Notes: generated by a model from the sequence alone, not told the origin. A stretch of DNA of 64,000 bases from Chaetoderma sp. LZ-2023a (GCA_034401795.1 CM067359.1:146388233-146452232); one strand, 5' to 3'; shown: positions 1 through 11,369, counted from the first letter of the stretch. Numbers and translations are program-made.

Positions 1-2739
1 TTTGTTAAGCCTTACCTAGGCCTTAGGTACACGTTGCCAACCCTTACCTAGTCCTTGGCCAAAGTTTGCAACACCTTACCTAGGCCTTAGCCAGGCTTTG
101 GTAGACCTTATCTAGACAGTGTTAGCCATGATTTAGTACGCCTCACATTGGTCTTAACTAGGCCTTGGTCAGACTTCTCTAGGCCTTAACTAGGCCTTAG
201 CGAGGCTTTGGTAGACTACCGAAGCTTTAGCCATGCTTTGCTAAAGAATGCCTAGGGCTTGGCCAGACCGTGTTAGATTTTACCTAGGACCTACCTTAGC
301 CTAAGTCAGGATTTGTTAGGCCTTACCTAGTCGTAGGCCAAGCTTTGTAAGACACTAGCTAGGCCATAATCAGGCTTTGTTAAACCTTACAAAGGCCTTG
401 CCTAGACCGCAGAAGGCTTTGCTGATTCCTAACTAGACATTACATATGTCGTAACAGGGGTTTGCTATGCTGTTGCCATGCCTTAGCTAGCTTTTTCTAG
501 GTCTTAGACAGGTCGTAGCCAGGCCTTATTCAGGCCTTAGTCAGGCTTTGATAGACTTTACCTAGCCCTTAGCCATGGTTTGCTCGACATTGCCTAGGCC
601 GTAGCTAACCTTTGTTGTTCCTTATCTAGGCGTTAGCCAGGTTTACTAAGTATTACCTAGGCCTTAAGCAAGCTTGATAGGCATTACCTGCGCCTTAGCC
701 AAGCTTTGCAAGACATTACTTAGGCCCTGGCCAGCCTTTGGTAAGCTTTAACTATGCCTTACGCAAGCATTGGCCACACTTTCCCAGACCGTAACTAGGC
801 ATATGCCAGGCTTTGATAGACTTTACCTAGGTCTTAGCTAGGCGTTGCTAGACTTAATCCACGCCTTAGCTAGGCTTTGCTAGGCCTTAGTTAGGCCTTA
901 TCTAGGCCTAGGTAATGTCTTGCCAAGCCTTAACTAGGCCTAAGCCACGCTTTGCTAGGTCTTGTATGTGCTTTAGCCAATCTTTGCAGGACAGTACCTA
1001 GGCCATAGCCAGGCTTTGCTAAGCCTTACCTAGGCATTTATGGACTTGGCTAGGCTTTGCTAAGCCTTACAAAGGACTTACCTTGGCCTTAGCCAGCCTT
1101 TGCTAAGCCTTACCTATAACTTACCTAGGTCGTAACCTGGCTTTGCTAGGCCGTTGCCATGCCTTAGCTAGGCTTTATATTAGCATTAGCCAGGCCGTAG
1201 CCAGGCCTTATTCAAACCATAGTGAGGCTTTGATAGACTTTACCTAGGCCTTAGCCATGCTTTGCAAGACATTACTTAGGCCGTAGCCAGACTTTGGCAA
1301 GCCTTAACTATGACGTACGCAGGCATTGGCCGAACTTTCTTAGACCTTACCTAGGCATAGGATAGCTTTGATAGACTTTATCTACGCCTTAGCTAGGCTT
1401 TACTAGGCATTACTCAGGCCGTACCTAGGCCTTAGCCACGCTTTGTTAGGCCTTAGCCAGGCTTTGCCAAGCCTTACCTAGGCCTTAGTGACGGGTCGCT
1501 AGGCCTTACCTATGCTTTAGCCAAGCTTTCCAAGACATTACCTAGGCCGTAGCCAGGCTTTGCTAGGCCTTACAAAGGCCTTGCCTGGGCAATAGCCAGT
1601 CTTTGCTAACCCCTACTTAGAAGTTACCTAGGTCGTAACATGGCTTTGCTAGGCCGTTGCTATGCCTTAGCTAGGCCTTACCTAGCCCTTAGCCAGGCCT
1701 TATCCAGGCCTTAGTCAGTCAGGCTTTGATAGACTTTACCTAGGCCTTAGCCATGGTTTCCTAGACATTGCCTAGGCCGTAACCAGGCTTTGTTAGGCCG
1801 TACCTTGGCCTTAGCTAAGCTTTGTTAGGCCTGGTCTAGGTCTTAGCTAGCCTTTACTAAGCCTTACCTAGAGCTTACCTAGGTCGTAACATGGCTTTGC
1901 TAGGCCTTATTCAGGTCTTATTCAGACTTTGATAGACTATACCTAGGCCATAGTCATGGTTTGCTAAAACTTACCTAGGCCCTAGCTAAGCTTTGCTAGG
2001 CCTTACATGTGCCTTAGCCAGGCTTTGCAAGACAATACATAGGCTTTAGTCAGGCTTTGGTAATCCTTAACCATGCCTTATGCAGGCATTGGCCAGACAT
2101 TCTCAGACCTTACCTAGGCATAAGCCAGGATTTGATAGATTTTACCTGGGCCTTAGCTAGGCTTTGCTATACTTAAGTCACGCCTTAGTTAGGCCTTAGT
2201 CAGACCGTATCTAAGTCTTAGCCAGGCTTTGTTAGGCCTTGCCTGGGCGTTAGCCAAGCTTTGCAAGACATTACCTAGGCCGTAGCCAGGCTTTGCTAAT
2301 CCTTACCTAGAGCTTACCGAGACCGTAACATGGATTTGCTAGGCCATTGCCATGCCTTAGCTAGGCTTTACTAGGCCATACATAGGTCTTAGCCGGGCTT
2401 TGCCAATCTTTATCTAGGCCTTAGCCACGCTTTGCTAGGCCTTACCTGGGCATTAACCAAGCTTTGCAAAACATTGCCTAGGCCTTCGCCAGGCTTTTCT
2501 AAGCCTTTCCTAGGCATTGGCTAGACTTTGTAATACATTACCTAGGCCTGCCATTACCAGGCTTTGATGGACTTAGCTAGGCTTTGCTATGACTTAGTCA
2601 GGCCTTATCTATACCTTAGCCAGGCTGTGTTAGACCTTAGCCAGGATGTACCAAGCCGTACATAGGCGTTAGCTATGCTTTGCTAGGCATTACCTAGGTC
2701 TTAGCCAGACTTTCTTAGGCCTTAAGTCAGACCTTAGAC
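1..2739. repeat. Degenerate CCTTAGCCAGG minisatellite array
   Basis: The whole stretch is built from variants of a 10-11 bp motif (CCTTACCTAGG, CCTTAGCCAGG, CTTTGCTAGG). These combine into a roughly 32 bp higher-order unit. The palindrome CCTAGG recurs throughout. Copies are diverged and contain indels, so this is an old array. It starts before base 1. No gene is visible in it. Confidence 0.9.
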
Positions 2740-3462
2740 ATGGCTGTTATTACTGTTATTCCATATAAAATGGTTTTTATTACATGTTATTCCATTTACT
2801 ATGGCAGTTATTCCGTGTTATTCCGTATAAAATAGCTGTTATTCCATGTTATTCCATTTACTATGGCCGTTATTCCGAGTCATTCCATATAAAATGGTTG
2901 GTAATCATTGTTATTCCATATAATATGGCTGTTATTCCGTGTTATTCCATATAATATGGCTGTTATTCCGTGTTATTCCATATAAGATGGCTGTCATAAC
3001 ATGATATTCCATATAATATGGCTGTTATTCCATGTTATTCCTTATAAAATGGCTGTTATTCCCATTACTATGGCCGTTATTCCGAGTTATTCCATTTAAA
3101 ATGGCTTTTATTCCATATAAAACGGCTGTTATTCCATTTAATATGGCCGTTATTCCGTGTTATTCCATATAAAATGGGTTATTCCATGTTATTCCATTTA
3201 AAATGGCTGTTATTCCGTGTTATTCCATATAAAATGGCTGTTATTCCATTTACTATGGTTGTTATTCTGTATTATTCCATATAAAATGGCTGTTATTCCA
3301 TGTTATTCCATTTACTATGGCCGTTATTCTGTGTTATTCCATATAAAATGGCTGTTATTCCGTGTTATTCCTTATAAAATGGCTGCTATAATATGTTATT
3401 CCATATAATATGTCTGTTATTCCGAGTTATTCCATGTAAAATGGCTGTTATTCTGTGTTATT
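2740..3462. repeat. 31-bp AT-rich tandem array
   Basis: Tandem copies of a roughly 31 bp unit follow one another, each joining GGCTGTTATTCCGTG to TTATTCCATATAAAAT. Some copies read CCATTTACTATGG instead of CCATATAAAATGG. The short open frame at 3217-3408 is only the array translated and is not a gene. Confidence 0.9.
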
Positions 3463-3536
3463 CGTTATTCATTATTCTTTATTCGTTATTCGTTATTCTT
3501 TATTCGTTATTCTTTATTCGTTATTCGTTATTCCTT
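3463..3536. repeat. TTATTCG short tandem repeat
   Basis: About a dozen units of TTATTCG or TTATTC directly abut the 31 bp array. They look like a simple-sequence expansion of the TTATTC core of that array. Confidence 0.85.
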
Positions 3537-3706
3537 TTAGTGGAACCCTAATCTTACTGAGATACGTCGTTGATAAATAAAGAAGCAGGAAAACTTGTCA
3601 CTACGGACCTATATTGAACACATGGCATTGGGCCAAAAGACTGGTACTCTAAAACAGGTGGACGTAAAAATCAGCATCATTTAGCATCAAGAGTTAGGCA
3701 TCCCAA

Positions 3707-4205
3707 TGGAGGAATCCAGTTTTAGCCATGCCCCGCCCATCTCTAGCTAACCCCCACCCACGCGTTGCCTGTGTTGGATCGATAGATCCACGCACTCTGA
3801 ATCCCAATTTCCAGAAAACTATACAGGTAAGTTGTTGAATATTTTGAAACTAATTGGACTGGGTGCTGTTGCTGCCTATTTTTCAAATTATTCAACATCA
3901 TGTTTATTAAATAGTATAAACATAAAACTTCTACAACCTGACGGACTGTTAAGCGTTTAAGATGGGCCAAAGAGAACAATTTATGACGTAATGATTATGA
4001 TGTCACCCTACACGGCACTTAGATGATTATGACGTCAGATGATAGATGGATACTCTGGATAGGGTTAATTCAGGAAACATCATACAATCGCTTTGTCCAG
4101 AGGACTAAATCGAGTCATGACGTAATTGATTATGACGTCATCATACACGTCACATATTTGATGATGACGTTATATTCATTGATGGATAATCAGGATTCCT
4201 CAATT
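3707..4205 (+). mobile_element. MITE family A, copy 1 (CRE-bearing)
   Basis: This is a diverged copy of a dispersed element. In order it has a 'CAGTTTTAGCCATGCCCC' end, a GATCGATnGATCC block, the core 'GTTGAATATTTTGAAACTAA', an AT stretch 'TTTATTAAATAGTA', and then a block rich in TGACGTCA. Perfect TGACGTCA octamers lie at 4030-4037 and 4133-4140. The palindromic centre is partly lost in this copy. A non-autonomous foldback element fits the structure; the mobilising transposase is unknown. Confidence 0.75.
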
Positions 4206-4234
4206 GGATAAAAATGTTAGTAACCGCCACCCCC

Positions 4235-4725
4235 ATGCAGATATTAGTTACGTTAGTTTATTCATTCAATTTTGAGAAAATCTTGAGGATAAGTTAATTA
4301 ACTGGCTCCCAGATAGCTGCTTACGATTTTAATCCATTTTTTTTAACTCGACGACAGTCGACATAGCTACAGGATCCCACTCATCGGTTGCTTAGGGTTT
4401 CTCATCTAGCTTTGGGAAAGTTTTGCAGAAAGTCCAGTAACTGGCTCACATCTACCAGTTACTTAGTTTTTTCCACCCAATTTTAAGAAAGCCTTAAATA
4501 AAACATTATGTGTACGAATTAAATCTTTGATAAATTGTCAATACCATTGACCAGTTACCTAATTTTTGTCACCCAACTTTGATCAAATCTTTAAGAAAAC
4601 ATTAAGTAACTGGACCCCAGATATCAGTTACTTACAGTTCTTTTCATCTAATTTTGATACACTCTCGAAGAAAGGGTTAGGTCAGTAGGTCACTGGCTCT
4701 TACATATTCCACTCAAGTTTTATCA
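4235..4725. repeat. ~110-bp degenerate tandem repeat
   Basis: About four diverged copies of a unit with 'CAGTTACTTAGTTTTT' followed by CACCCAATTTTGA, a run of As and an ACTGGCTC stretch are seen near 4260, 4460, 4550 and 4630. There is no coding potential. Confidence 0.6.
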
Positions 4726-4834
4726 TGATTGATTCATCAGTAATATAACGGCTGAATATCGATTTTAAAGGTTACGTTTGTGGGCATACTTTTAAAGCCC
4801 ACAGGGGGGCGAGTAGAAAAACAAGCTGTGTTCC

Positions 4835-4985
4835 GATGTTCAATTTTTGAATATTTACCACTGGAATGACTGGCTCTGTTATCGAGCCAGTCATTCCAGT
4901 GGTAAAATTTCAAAAATAGTCTTCTTTTGATATGCAAATGAACATTTCTCAAGATTATTACAGAAGCCGTTTTGGTCGGTTTGAG
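4835..4985. mobile_element. MITE family B, palindromic copy
   Basis: The centre is a perfect 22 bp inverted repeat (TTACCACTGGAATGACTGG then CTC, and its complement) around a 7 nt loop TGTTATC. Outside it the arms pair further (TTTTTGAAA against TTTCAAAAA). The flanks continue into CAAATGAACATTTCTCAAG and GAAGCCGTTTTGG, as in other copies. This fits a foldback MITE. Confidence 0.8.
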
Positions 4986-5552
4986 TGTTAACGCGTTAAT
5001 ACTAGAGGGATCACGATTATAAGTGAGTTTGCCTTTCTGAAACCAACAAGAGGCTTAATTTAGTCCGGGAGCCAATTTTCAAAAGGGGTCTAGAAGAATG
5101 GTTTCGTAGCACACCCAGTATTCAGGTTTGTCTCTATATTATGCTAGACCGATGTCTTGGGTATATTCTGAGCCGTGTTGTACAAGAAAATTGTGGTATC
5201 ACTAACCCGTGAGAAGCCCATTTACAATAAGTGTTGAATGTAGTTTTCAGACAATTTTCACAATGGTAAATTTTTCACAAACTTAAGCGCATGTTATATC
5301 AATACAATCTTAACCAAAATGGAAAGGAGTGATCGTATATCGCAGATTTATACATAATCAACCTCGTTTAAGACACCCGTATGTTGCTTTGTACATATTT
5401 GGGCACTTAGGTCTTCTTGTGACTAGCAATACCTTAGCTACAACAATGCCCATGTTTTCTACATTTTTCATAATTAAACTTTTAACTGACATGCAGTGCA
5501 TGTTTACACAAGCTGGCAGGACATATTTATCACGTGAGCAAATGAGAGAATG

Positions 5553-8339
5553 TTACTCATCCGTGTCAGAGTCATCTTCGACAATTGTATGCTGAACATT
5601 GTCACACATTTCACCTCCCATACAAAGGCATGCTTCGGTGCAGAGTAGATTGTTAGCCTTGCATTGACAGAGATCTGTTCTTTTGCAGGCAGACTTTTGA
5701 CATCTACATGATGTGAGTTCAATTAATCCAAATGGAGCAGGATCGTTTGACATTAGAACAGGCTTGAGTAGACCATCCACTATACTCCAGCTATGTCCAT
5801 TTGGAGATGGAAGATTCTGAACAGCTTGCAATGAACGTCTCCAAACAAGAGCTTGAAAATTGGCCCTTTCGGTGTGATGCTTTAGACTATTCGATGTAGG
5901 TGGAAGATTTTCATTTCTTTGTCTCTTTTGACAAAAGAGCCAATAACGGGTTTCATCAGCTATCTTTCCCACATCCCTGGTGGTATACAACTCACAGACA
6001 AATTTCTCACATAGAATTGCAGTATTCGGTGATAAGTCAACATGTTCGCCGAGTTGGGCTAAGCTAAGCTGATGACATTCAGATGACTTTAAGAGATTGA
6101 ATGATTTTCTCTTAGCGACTCCAAATAATGCACTAGTGCTATCACAACCTGTAAGAGAATGAAACCCAGGCAAAGACAGACAGATAGCTGGGCCCAGTAC
6201 TTGAGCAACTGTATGTATTGGTATGTATCGCAATTTGTCCTTTGATATTACTCGATATTACTTTGAGTTATGACACGATCATGCTTATATCGTTGTGCAC
6301 TGTGGATACAGCCAAAGCCTAGACCCCCTATGCAAAGAAATCAGGATAACTAATTAGTGCTACCACAATTTGTTTGTACAACAGGGCTTAAAATGTGTGG
6401 GACATGTCCCCCAAGCCACAGCAAGTGTCAGACCTTCCGAACCATAGTTCAGAACAGTGAAGCGAACGATACGTATATATACTAAGTACTGCCACGTCTG
6501 TATCAGGAGACTGTATAACAACACGCATGTGGTCTTTTGAAGCGTGTAGCGCGTGCAACATCATACGCGTATCTGCTTCCTCGTGATCTGATCGAAGTTC
6601 TTCCAAATACGACGAATTGTTCGCTGAAATGACAACAACATCCATTCCATCGTTAAAGCCACCAGCAAGAATGACGCAATTGTCGGCAGATAGCATATTT
6701 GGACCAGTATCACGCCACCGCTTGCTGAGAAATGCAACCAGGTTACTTTTGTTGCTAGGATTGCTGATGTACTTGGCCCATTGCTTTGGAACGGGAGTAT
6801 TTTCTCCAGCAATCTTTACTTCTAATGCTGTTGATGACCCACGTTTTAGCCGCTCTTCCGCTTTGAGAGATTCCAGTCTATCATATCTGTCAAAAACTAT
6901 ATCTACTCTGTTGCAGTCTTCTTGATTCAGTGGAACTGTAAAGATGTGCCAGTATGTATCAGCCAATTCTCCAAATGTAGACGTACCTCCAGTTTTAACC
7001 ATTTGCACAATTGCCATGACATCTACTACATAAGCTGTTGCGCCTGTCTTGTCAACAGGTGGAAGCCGTCCATCAACATTTACTTCCTTTTCTAGTTCAC
7101 TTAACAAAACACTTTTCACATTCTTTCTTAGAGTCCCATCCGTATGTGACAAGGATAGTGGAACAGCAGACAGTTCATACGTCATCACTAGTTTTAAATC
7201 AACATCTCTGGACCTTGCGGCAATAATTAATCGACCAAATAGTTCGCGGTCAGATCTCACATTGTGAATTTTTTCATCATTTGTTTTGAGTTTTTTCTTC
7301 TGTGCTAGGCTGGCAAATTTTTTAAGTTTTAAGTGTGGCAACGTGTCCCAAAAGCTTCTCGTGTTAGTGTCCAGCCGCTCCTGAACAAAATTGTCCATAA
7401 TCTCCTTACCAATGTCACAGGCGGAAACAAGTCTCTTGGCGATTTCACTAGGCAATACCACGCCAGTTGCAATGTTTACAAGCGGAAGACATTCGCTGTC
7501 GTCGTTTTCCGCAATATTAAAGGGATTGGTCATTATATCTGATGAGAACATCGAAAGTATCTTCTGCACATCGGTTTCATCCCTGTTCATTCGATTAGTT
7601 CCCATTTCCTTATGTACTCCAAACATGTGACTATCTTGTAACCCACACATTTGCTTTGTGACCGTTGTTATGGCTGCCCTCTCGTGGCTAGTTAAAAACC
7701 ACCTCTCCAGAGCTCATGGCTTTTGTGTTATTCCAATAATACCACCTCGCTTTTTGGAATCCAAATTAATCGATTGCTCTAAGGCCATATCTGTCCACAC
7801 TTGATTGAATGGATGGTGTGAGCGACTTACGGAATGATTTCCATTCAAGAATTGTTCATGTACATGGGGATGTGTACTTGGAAGCATCTTCATGTCGCAA
7901 GATATATTGGCAGCCATCTTGCATAATTGGTTCTGTCCATGCTGTGTAAATATGGCGCCATAGCAGCAGTAGCAGATAGGTGTGCCTGCCAATCTCCAGT
8001 TCTCTCAGCTCTTATGAATCCAAGCAGCAGCTCTACCATATGAATATATGAGTTCCAAAATGCGAACAGGTGTGATTTCGAGCTTGACTCAACTTTAAAG
8101 GATTTGAACAGCTGTTGCAATTTATTCACGTACATACACACCTCTTTGAAATTTTCTTGCAGTGCGTCTAAGTCTTCAATGCTGCTTCGGCACATCTTAA
8201 TTTTCTCATCCAGACTCTCAAAATCTGTTGGAGTAATGTGGTCTTCATGTTGTCCATTTTGTTGAACCCATTTGGAAAAAGACTGCCATTGTAATCGCAG
8301 CAGCGCTTCCAGAACCTCGCCTTTGGTATATGCATGCAC
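5553..8339 (-). pseudogene. PIN/FEN1-like nuclease family gene, disrupted
   Basis: Read from 8339 downward, the frame starts with an alpha-helical region, then NPFNQVWTDMALEQS-type sequence, then a long open stretch with DHEEADTRM and SPDTDVAVL. After an interruption it continues with FHSLTGCDSTSALFG and ends in a cysteine-rich tail (CRCQKSACKRTDLCQCK...). The EADT, DTDV and GCDSTS triad matches the layout of XPG-I/FEN1-type PIN nucleases (EAEA, DsDvL, GCDY-GIG). The tail resembles CXC/tesmin-type zinc clusters. Proteins with these motifs are common and mostly unnamed in marine invertebrates (known to me, not searched). Lesions seen are single-base frameshifts near 7893 and near 7725 and a 189 bp insertion at about 6253-6441. 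The intact product would be close to 880 residues. Location inside a TIR element suggests a transposon gene. Catalysis is inferred only. Confidence 0.65.
6253..6441. repeat. 189-bp subterminal repeat, internal copy
   Basis: This segment is identical at 187 of 189 positions to 8403-8591, in the same orientation and without indels. It interrupts the nuclease-like frame between the ELWF and KDKLRYIP codons. It is the right subterminal region of the surrounding element without its last 16 bp. No clean GT-AG intron fits the reading frame here. Confidence 0.8.
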
Positions 8340-8402
8340 AATGTATGTTGGATATATGTTAGGTCGATATCCGTCTAAATATCATATATGGTGAATCTAA
8401 TA

Positions 8403-8591
8403 CGATATTACTTTGAGTTATGACACAATCATGCTTATATCGTTGTGCACTGTGGATACAGCCACAGCCTAGACCCCCTATGCAAAGAAATCAGGATAAC
8501 TAATTAGTGCTACCACAATTTGTTTGTACAACAGGGCTTAAAATGTGTGGGACATGTCCCCCAAGCCACAGCAAGTGTCAGACCTTCCGAA
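8403..8591. repeat. 189-bp subterminal repeat, terminal copy
   Basis: This is the right-hand subterminal part of the TIR element. Its outer half also pairs with the left end near 5105-5213, so it is native to the element. The copy at 6253-6441 is therefore the derived one. Confidence 0.75.
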
Positions 8592-8879
8592 TACTGGGTG
8601 TGCTACGTCACGATTCTGACCTAGCTTTAGATCCTGGACTAATTATACATGGAAGACGACAACAGCTAATCTACATGAGGTGAAGGATCGATTGCTATGA
8701 TCCAATGCACCACGAAAAGTGTATCATAAGATTACAATGTTCCTATTATATAAAGAGATAATTGGTTCAAAAGTCTATGGTAAGTTTAAACTAGACGGCT
8801 GTAATGATCGAGATAACGTTATATATGCGGGTGCACTGATAACACGCCTTACTGGTCCTACTGGGCTGGTATGCAGATT

Positions 8880-9230
8880 TCCAGTTTCTCAGTCAATCAT
8901 ATGACGTCTTAATCAACGACGTAACGTCTAGGCTGACGTCATAATCAATTACGCCATGTATGACGTAGCTAAGTCCGTTGCGAACGCTTAATTAATTACG
9001 GACTCGGCGTTGTACGAATTGTATACCAGTACTATTTAATAAACATGCTGTTGAATATTTTGAAACTAATTTGGCTGGACGTTGTTGCTTCTATAGGCAG
9101 CACTCAGTCAAATTAGTTTCAAAATATTCAACAGCTTACCTGTATAGTTTTCTGGAAATTGATAGTAATGGAGTTTAGGGATCGATCGATCCAATACGGG
9201 CGGGCGTGGTTAAAACTGAATTCCTACATC
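8880..9230 (-). mobile_element. MITE family A, copy 2 (inverted)
   Basis: The order of blocks is reversed relative to copy 1: the CRE block first (TGACGTCA at 8934-8941), then ATTTAATAAACATG, the imperfect palindromic core around 9050-9140, the GGATCGATCGATCC block, and a terminal TTAAAACTGAATTCC. It ends about 95 bp below the sulfotransferase exon 2 donor site, inside the next intron. Confidence 0.8.
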
Positions 9231-9325
9231 GGCCCAATAGACCATGTTATCATATTGGGGTTTTATTGGCATATTGACCAGTATCCATGGCTCAAATAAT
9301 GTTATAATGTTCTGATCGTACAAAC

Positions 9326-9646
9326 CTTTTCCTTCCGTGAACAGCTGAAAGTATGCTTGCCACGTGCCGTTATAATTATTTGTTAGATCGTTGTGTTGAA
9401 AATTATACATTGACACAGATACGTCTTTCACATTTCTGATGACGTACACCATCTTAATTCCCATCTTTATGAAACCAGGCGGTATATTTCTGTGGAGAAG
9501 ATGGGTGTTGAGAACGCGCGGAGAGGGCAGCGCATCCAGATGTTCTAAATCACGATACTCTAACATGCACTCGATCTTCGCCTGTTTAATATGTTCAGTT
9601 CTTCCCGTCTTTAGCATGTTAATTACTTCCCAAACCCAGTTCGTAC
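9326..9646 (-). CDS. Cytosolic sulfotransferase, exon 2
   Basis: This exon encodes the middle of a PAPS-dependent sulfotransferase (Sulfotransfer_1 family), which moves a sulfuryl group from PAPS to a small acceptor in the cytosol. It starts after a CTCCAG acceptor and restores GTNWVWEVINMLKTG, the 5'-phosphosulfate loop begun in exon 1. NTHLLHRNIPP carries the expected catalytic histidine. KMVYVIRNVKDVSVSMYNF carries the 3'-phosphate-binding Arg and Ser. The exon ends FTEGK at the donor AAAAG|GTTTGT; the frame runs open past it to 9210 but loses family similarity. Exon 1 is 7.2 kb away at 16843-17008. The C-terminal exons (RKG.xGDWK region) are not visible between 1 and 9325, so they lie off the window or are lost. 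The acceptor substrate is unknown. Confidence 0.85.
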
Positions 9647-9784
9647 CTGGAGCAGACAAGTAAGTCAATCAAGAGACATGTCGATAGCGGGCATTAAATG
9701 GGCGATCAACACGTGGTTACCAAGGACAGTTTGTAGTCTTACATAACTCATTACCATTTGGGGCCACTCGTCTAGTCGTCTTAA

Positions 9785-9985
9785 CCCTCTAATGACAAAA
9801 TTTGGGCAAAAAATTTTAAATATTTGCTTATTGAATGTCTGTTTGCTGGCCAAGAGAGGACTATTTTTTTAAAGTTTACTACTGGAATTACCGAGCCAGT
9901 CATTCCAGTGGTAAATTTTCAAAAATAACGTTGGCCTGCAAATGGACATTCCTCAAGACCACTGCATAGGCCGTCATGAAAGGGT
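9785..9985. mobile_element. MITE family B copy
   Basis: The copy begins near AACCCTCTAATGACAAAATTTG. Its core has TTTACTACTGGAATTACCG paired with the better-preserved AGCCAGTCATTCCAGTGG. It ends with CATTCCTCAAGACCACTGC and AAAGGGTTAG. The left arm of the palindrome is diverged. Confidence 0.75.
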
Positions 9986-10239
9986 TAGAGAATCGCCATC
10001 TTTGGCTTAACCGTAGTCTGTAAAATAGGGCTAATTAAAATGAATCACAAGTTAAACTATCTAAAAGGAAAAAGACAATGGTAAACAAGTCGATGGGAAA
10101 TTCCGTGTCTCGCATACCTGGTCTTTTCAATGAGTTTGACCATTGACGATTTTAACATAGAATCAATTGAGGTTTCTTCGTGACCTTTCACATACGTCTG
10201 TTGAAGATCGCTCGAGTGGAACATGAATGTTACCTTTCC

Positions 10240-11275
10240 AGTTTATCCATTCATCATATGACGCCATAATTAACTACGTGACGTGTAGGATGACGTCATA
10301 ATCATTACACCGCGAATGACTCGATTCTTTTTCTTTTCGTTCACGTTACTACACTAGAAGACCAGTCTGAATGAAAAACTGGGCTGTGAGTCTCAATTCG
10401 TCAGCAGAGCCGTACAGCTTAGTCTGAAGTGATGTCTCTTCGGGCCATGTAGACATTCTCCGGTTGCGGAATAATGGGCAGCGCGGAAGGATATGTTCTG
10501 CTGTATGATTTTCTGTACCGCAGCTGCATGTTGGTGCGGGTACTAGCTTTAACTTCCTGTGCATGTGGTCATTCACTCTGTCGTGACCAGTACACAGTCT
10601 TACAATGATCACCTGTTCTCTCCGCGTCAGCAAATGATAATCATCTTCTTTTGCTGTTGGCCTTGCAATTGATTTAATCATGCTGTACTTTTCTACAAAT
10701 GAGACAGCATTCACATGTACGTCTTTTGCTGGCCCTGTTATGCAAGCTGATCTGCCTTCTCATTGCCATGAATACCGCAGTGTGCTGGAACCCACTGTAA
10801 GGTAACTCTTCTACGTTCGGCAACCGTATTAAGAATACATTGCAGTTCAGGTAACTTATCATTGGATAAAGCTTCTAATGCAGACAGCGAATCAGTAAGG
10901 AAGACTACTTGTGGGGAGTCATCACTAGAGTTGCTGACTAAGGTGGCTGCCTCAATTAGTGCTTGAATTTCAGCCCTGTAGTTGTTACTGTGTACGCCTG
11001 TCGGAATTGCCACCATTTCAGTGTGTCATTCTGGATACTTCACAAATGCTCCCGCACCGCCATTTGACACTGCATTGGTTGCCGCTCCATCTGTGTAAGC
11101 ATGTATCCGGGACTCTTCGGGGAATGACTTGTCGATCATGGCAAGTGTTAATGTTCTCTTGATCTCTGAACACCGAGGATCACCATTCTCATTTAGACCG
11201 TCTTAAACGCTTAATAGTTCGACGTTGTACGAATTGTATGTCTACTATTTAAGACAGACAGCGTGGTTACAATAA
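10240..11275 (-). mobile_element. MITE family A, copy 3, split by a LINE fragment
   Basis: The CRE block (TGACGTCA at 10291-10298) runs to about 10322 at 'CGCGAATGAC'. The family consensus resumes near 11196 with 'GTCTTAAACGCTTAAT' and 'ACTATTTAA'. What lies between is the LINE fragment, so the MITE was there first. Confidence 0.65.
10349..11200 (-). pseudogene. Non-LTR retrotransposon 3' end: RNase H and CCHC
   Basis: Two minus-strand frames make up the C-terminus of a LINE ORF2. The first (10738-11016, readable up to about 11200) is an RNase H domain with YTDGAAT upstream, NNYRAEIQALIEA, FLTDSLSALEA and the closing PAHCGIHGNEKADQLA. The second (10349-10714) carries the post-RNase H cysteine-histidine motif CSCGTENHTAEHILPRC and ends in a stop. 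A single-base frameshift near 10740 separates them. The reverse transcriptase is absent, which fits 5' truncation on insertion. RNase H plus a CCHC tail suggests the I/Jockey-type group with RNase H, but clade is not assigned. Confidence 0.8.
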
Positions 11276-11369
11276 TCTAGACAACACTGTTGTGTGGCGA
11301 ATAAGAAATACTGGTGAAATATGTAGACCTAGTGTTCCCATTAGACAATGACTTCTCCGGATATCCCTA

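Larger units (their letters stand above)
5105..8607 (-). mobile_element. TIR element carrying a PIN-like nuclease gene
   Basis: A 19 bp perfect terminal inverted repeat, CGTAGCACACCCAGTATTC, lies at 5105-5123 with its complement at 8589-8607. Pairing continues inward imperfectly for about 100 bp: the segments around 5170-5210 and 8500-8545 share TGTTGTACAA, AAATTGTGGTA and CACTAA in inverted order. Weaker similarity runs outward (TTAGTCC-GGA near 5062 and 8630), so the true ends may be slightly further out. I could not find a convincing target-site duplication. The only gene inside is the broken nuclease-like gene on the minus strand. The likely reading is a DNA transposon or something mobilised like one. 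The superfamily is not assigned. Confidence 0.6.

Noticed and set aside
1..2739. Telomeric or subtelomeric repeat
   Set aside because: The unit is unlike TTAGGG and is heavily diverged; nothing else indicates a chromosome end.
2740..3462. CRISPR-like regular repeats
   Set aside because: Units abut without unique spacers, copies are diverged, and the context is eukaryotic; this is a minisatellite.
6234..6441. Intron in the PIN-like gene
   Set aside because: The segment is duplicated at the element's end, and no GT-AG pair restores the frame between ELWF and KDKLRY; an insertion explains it better.
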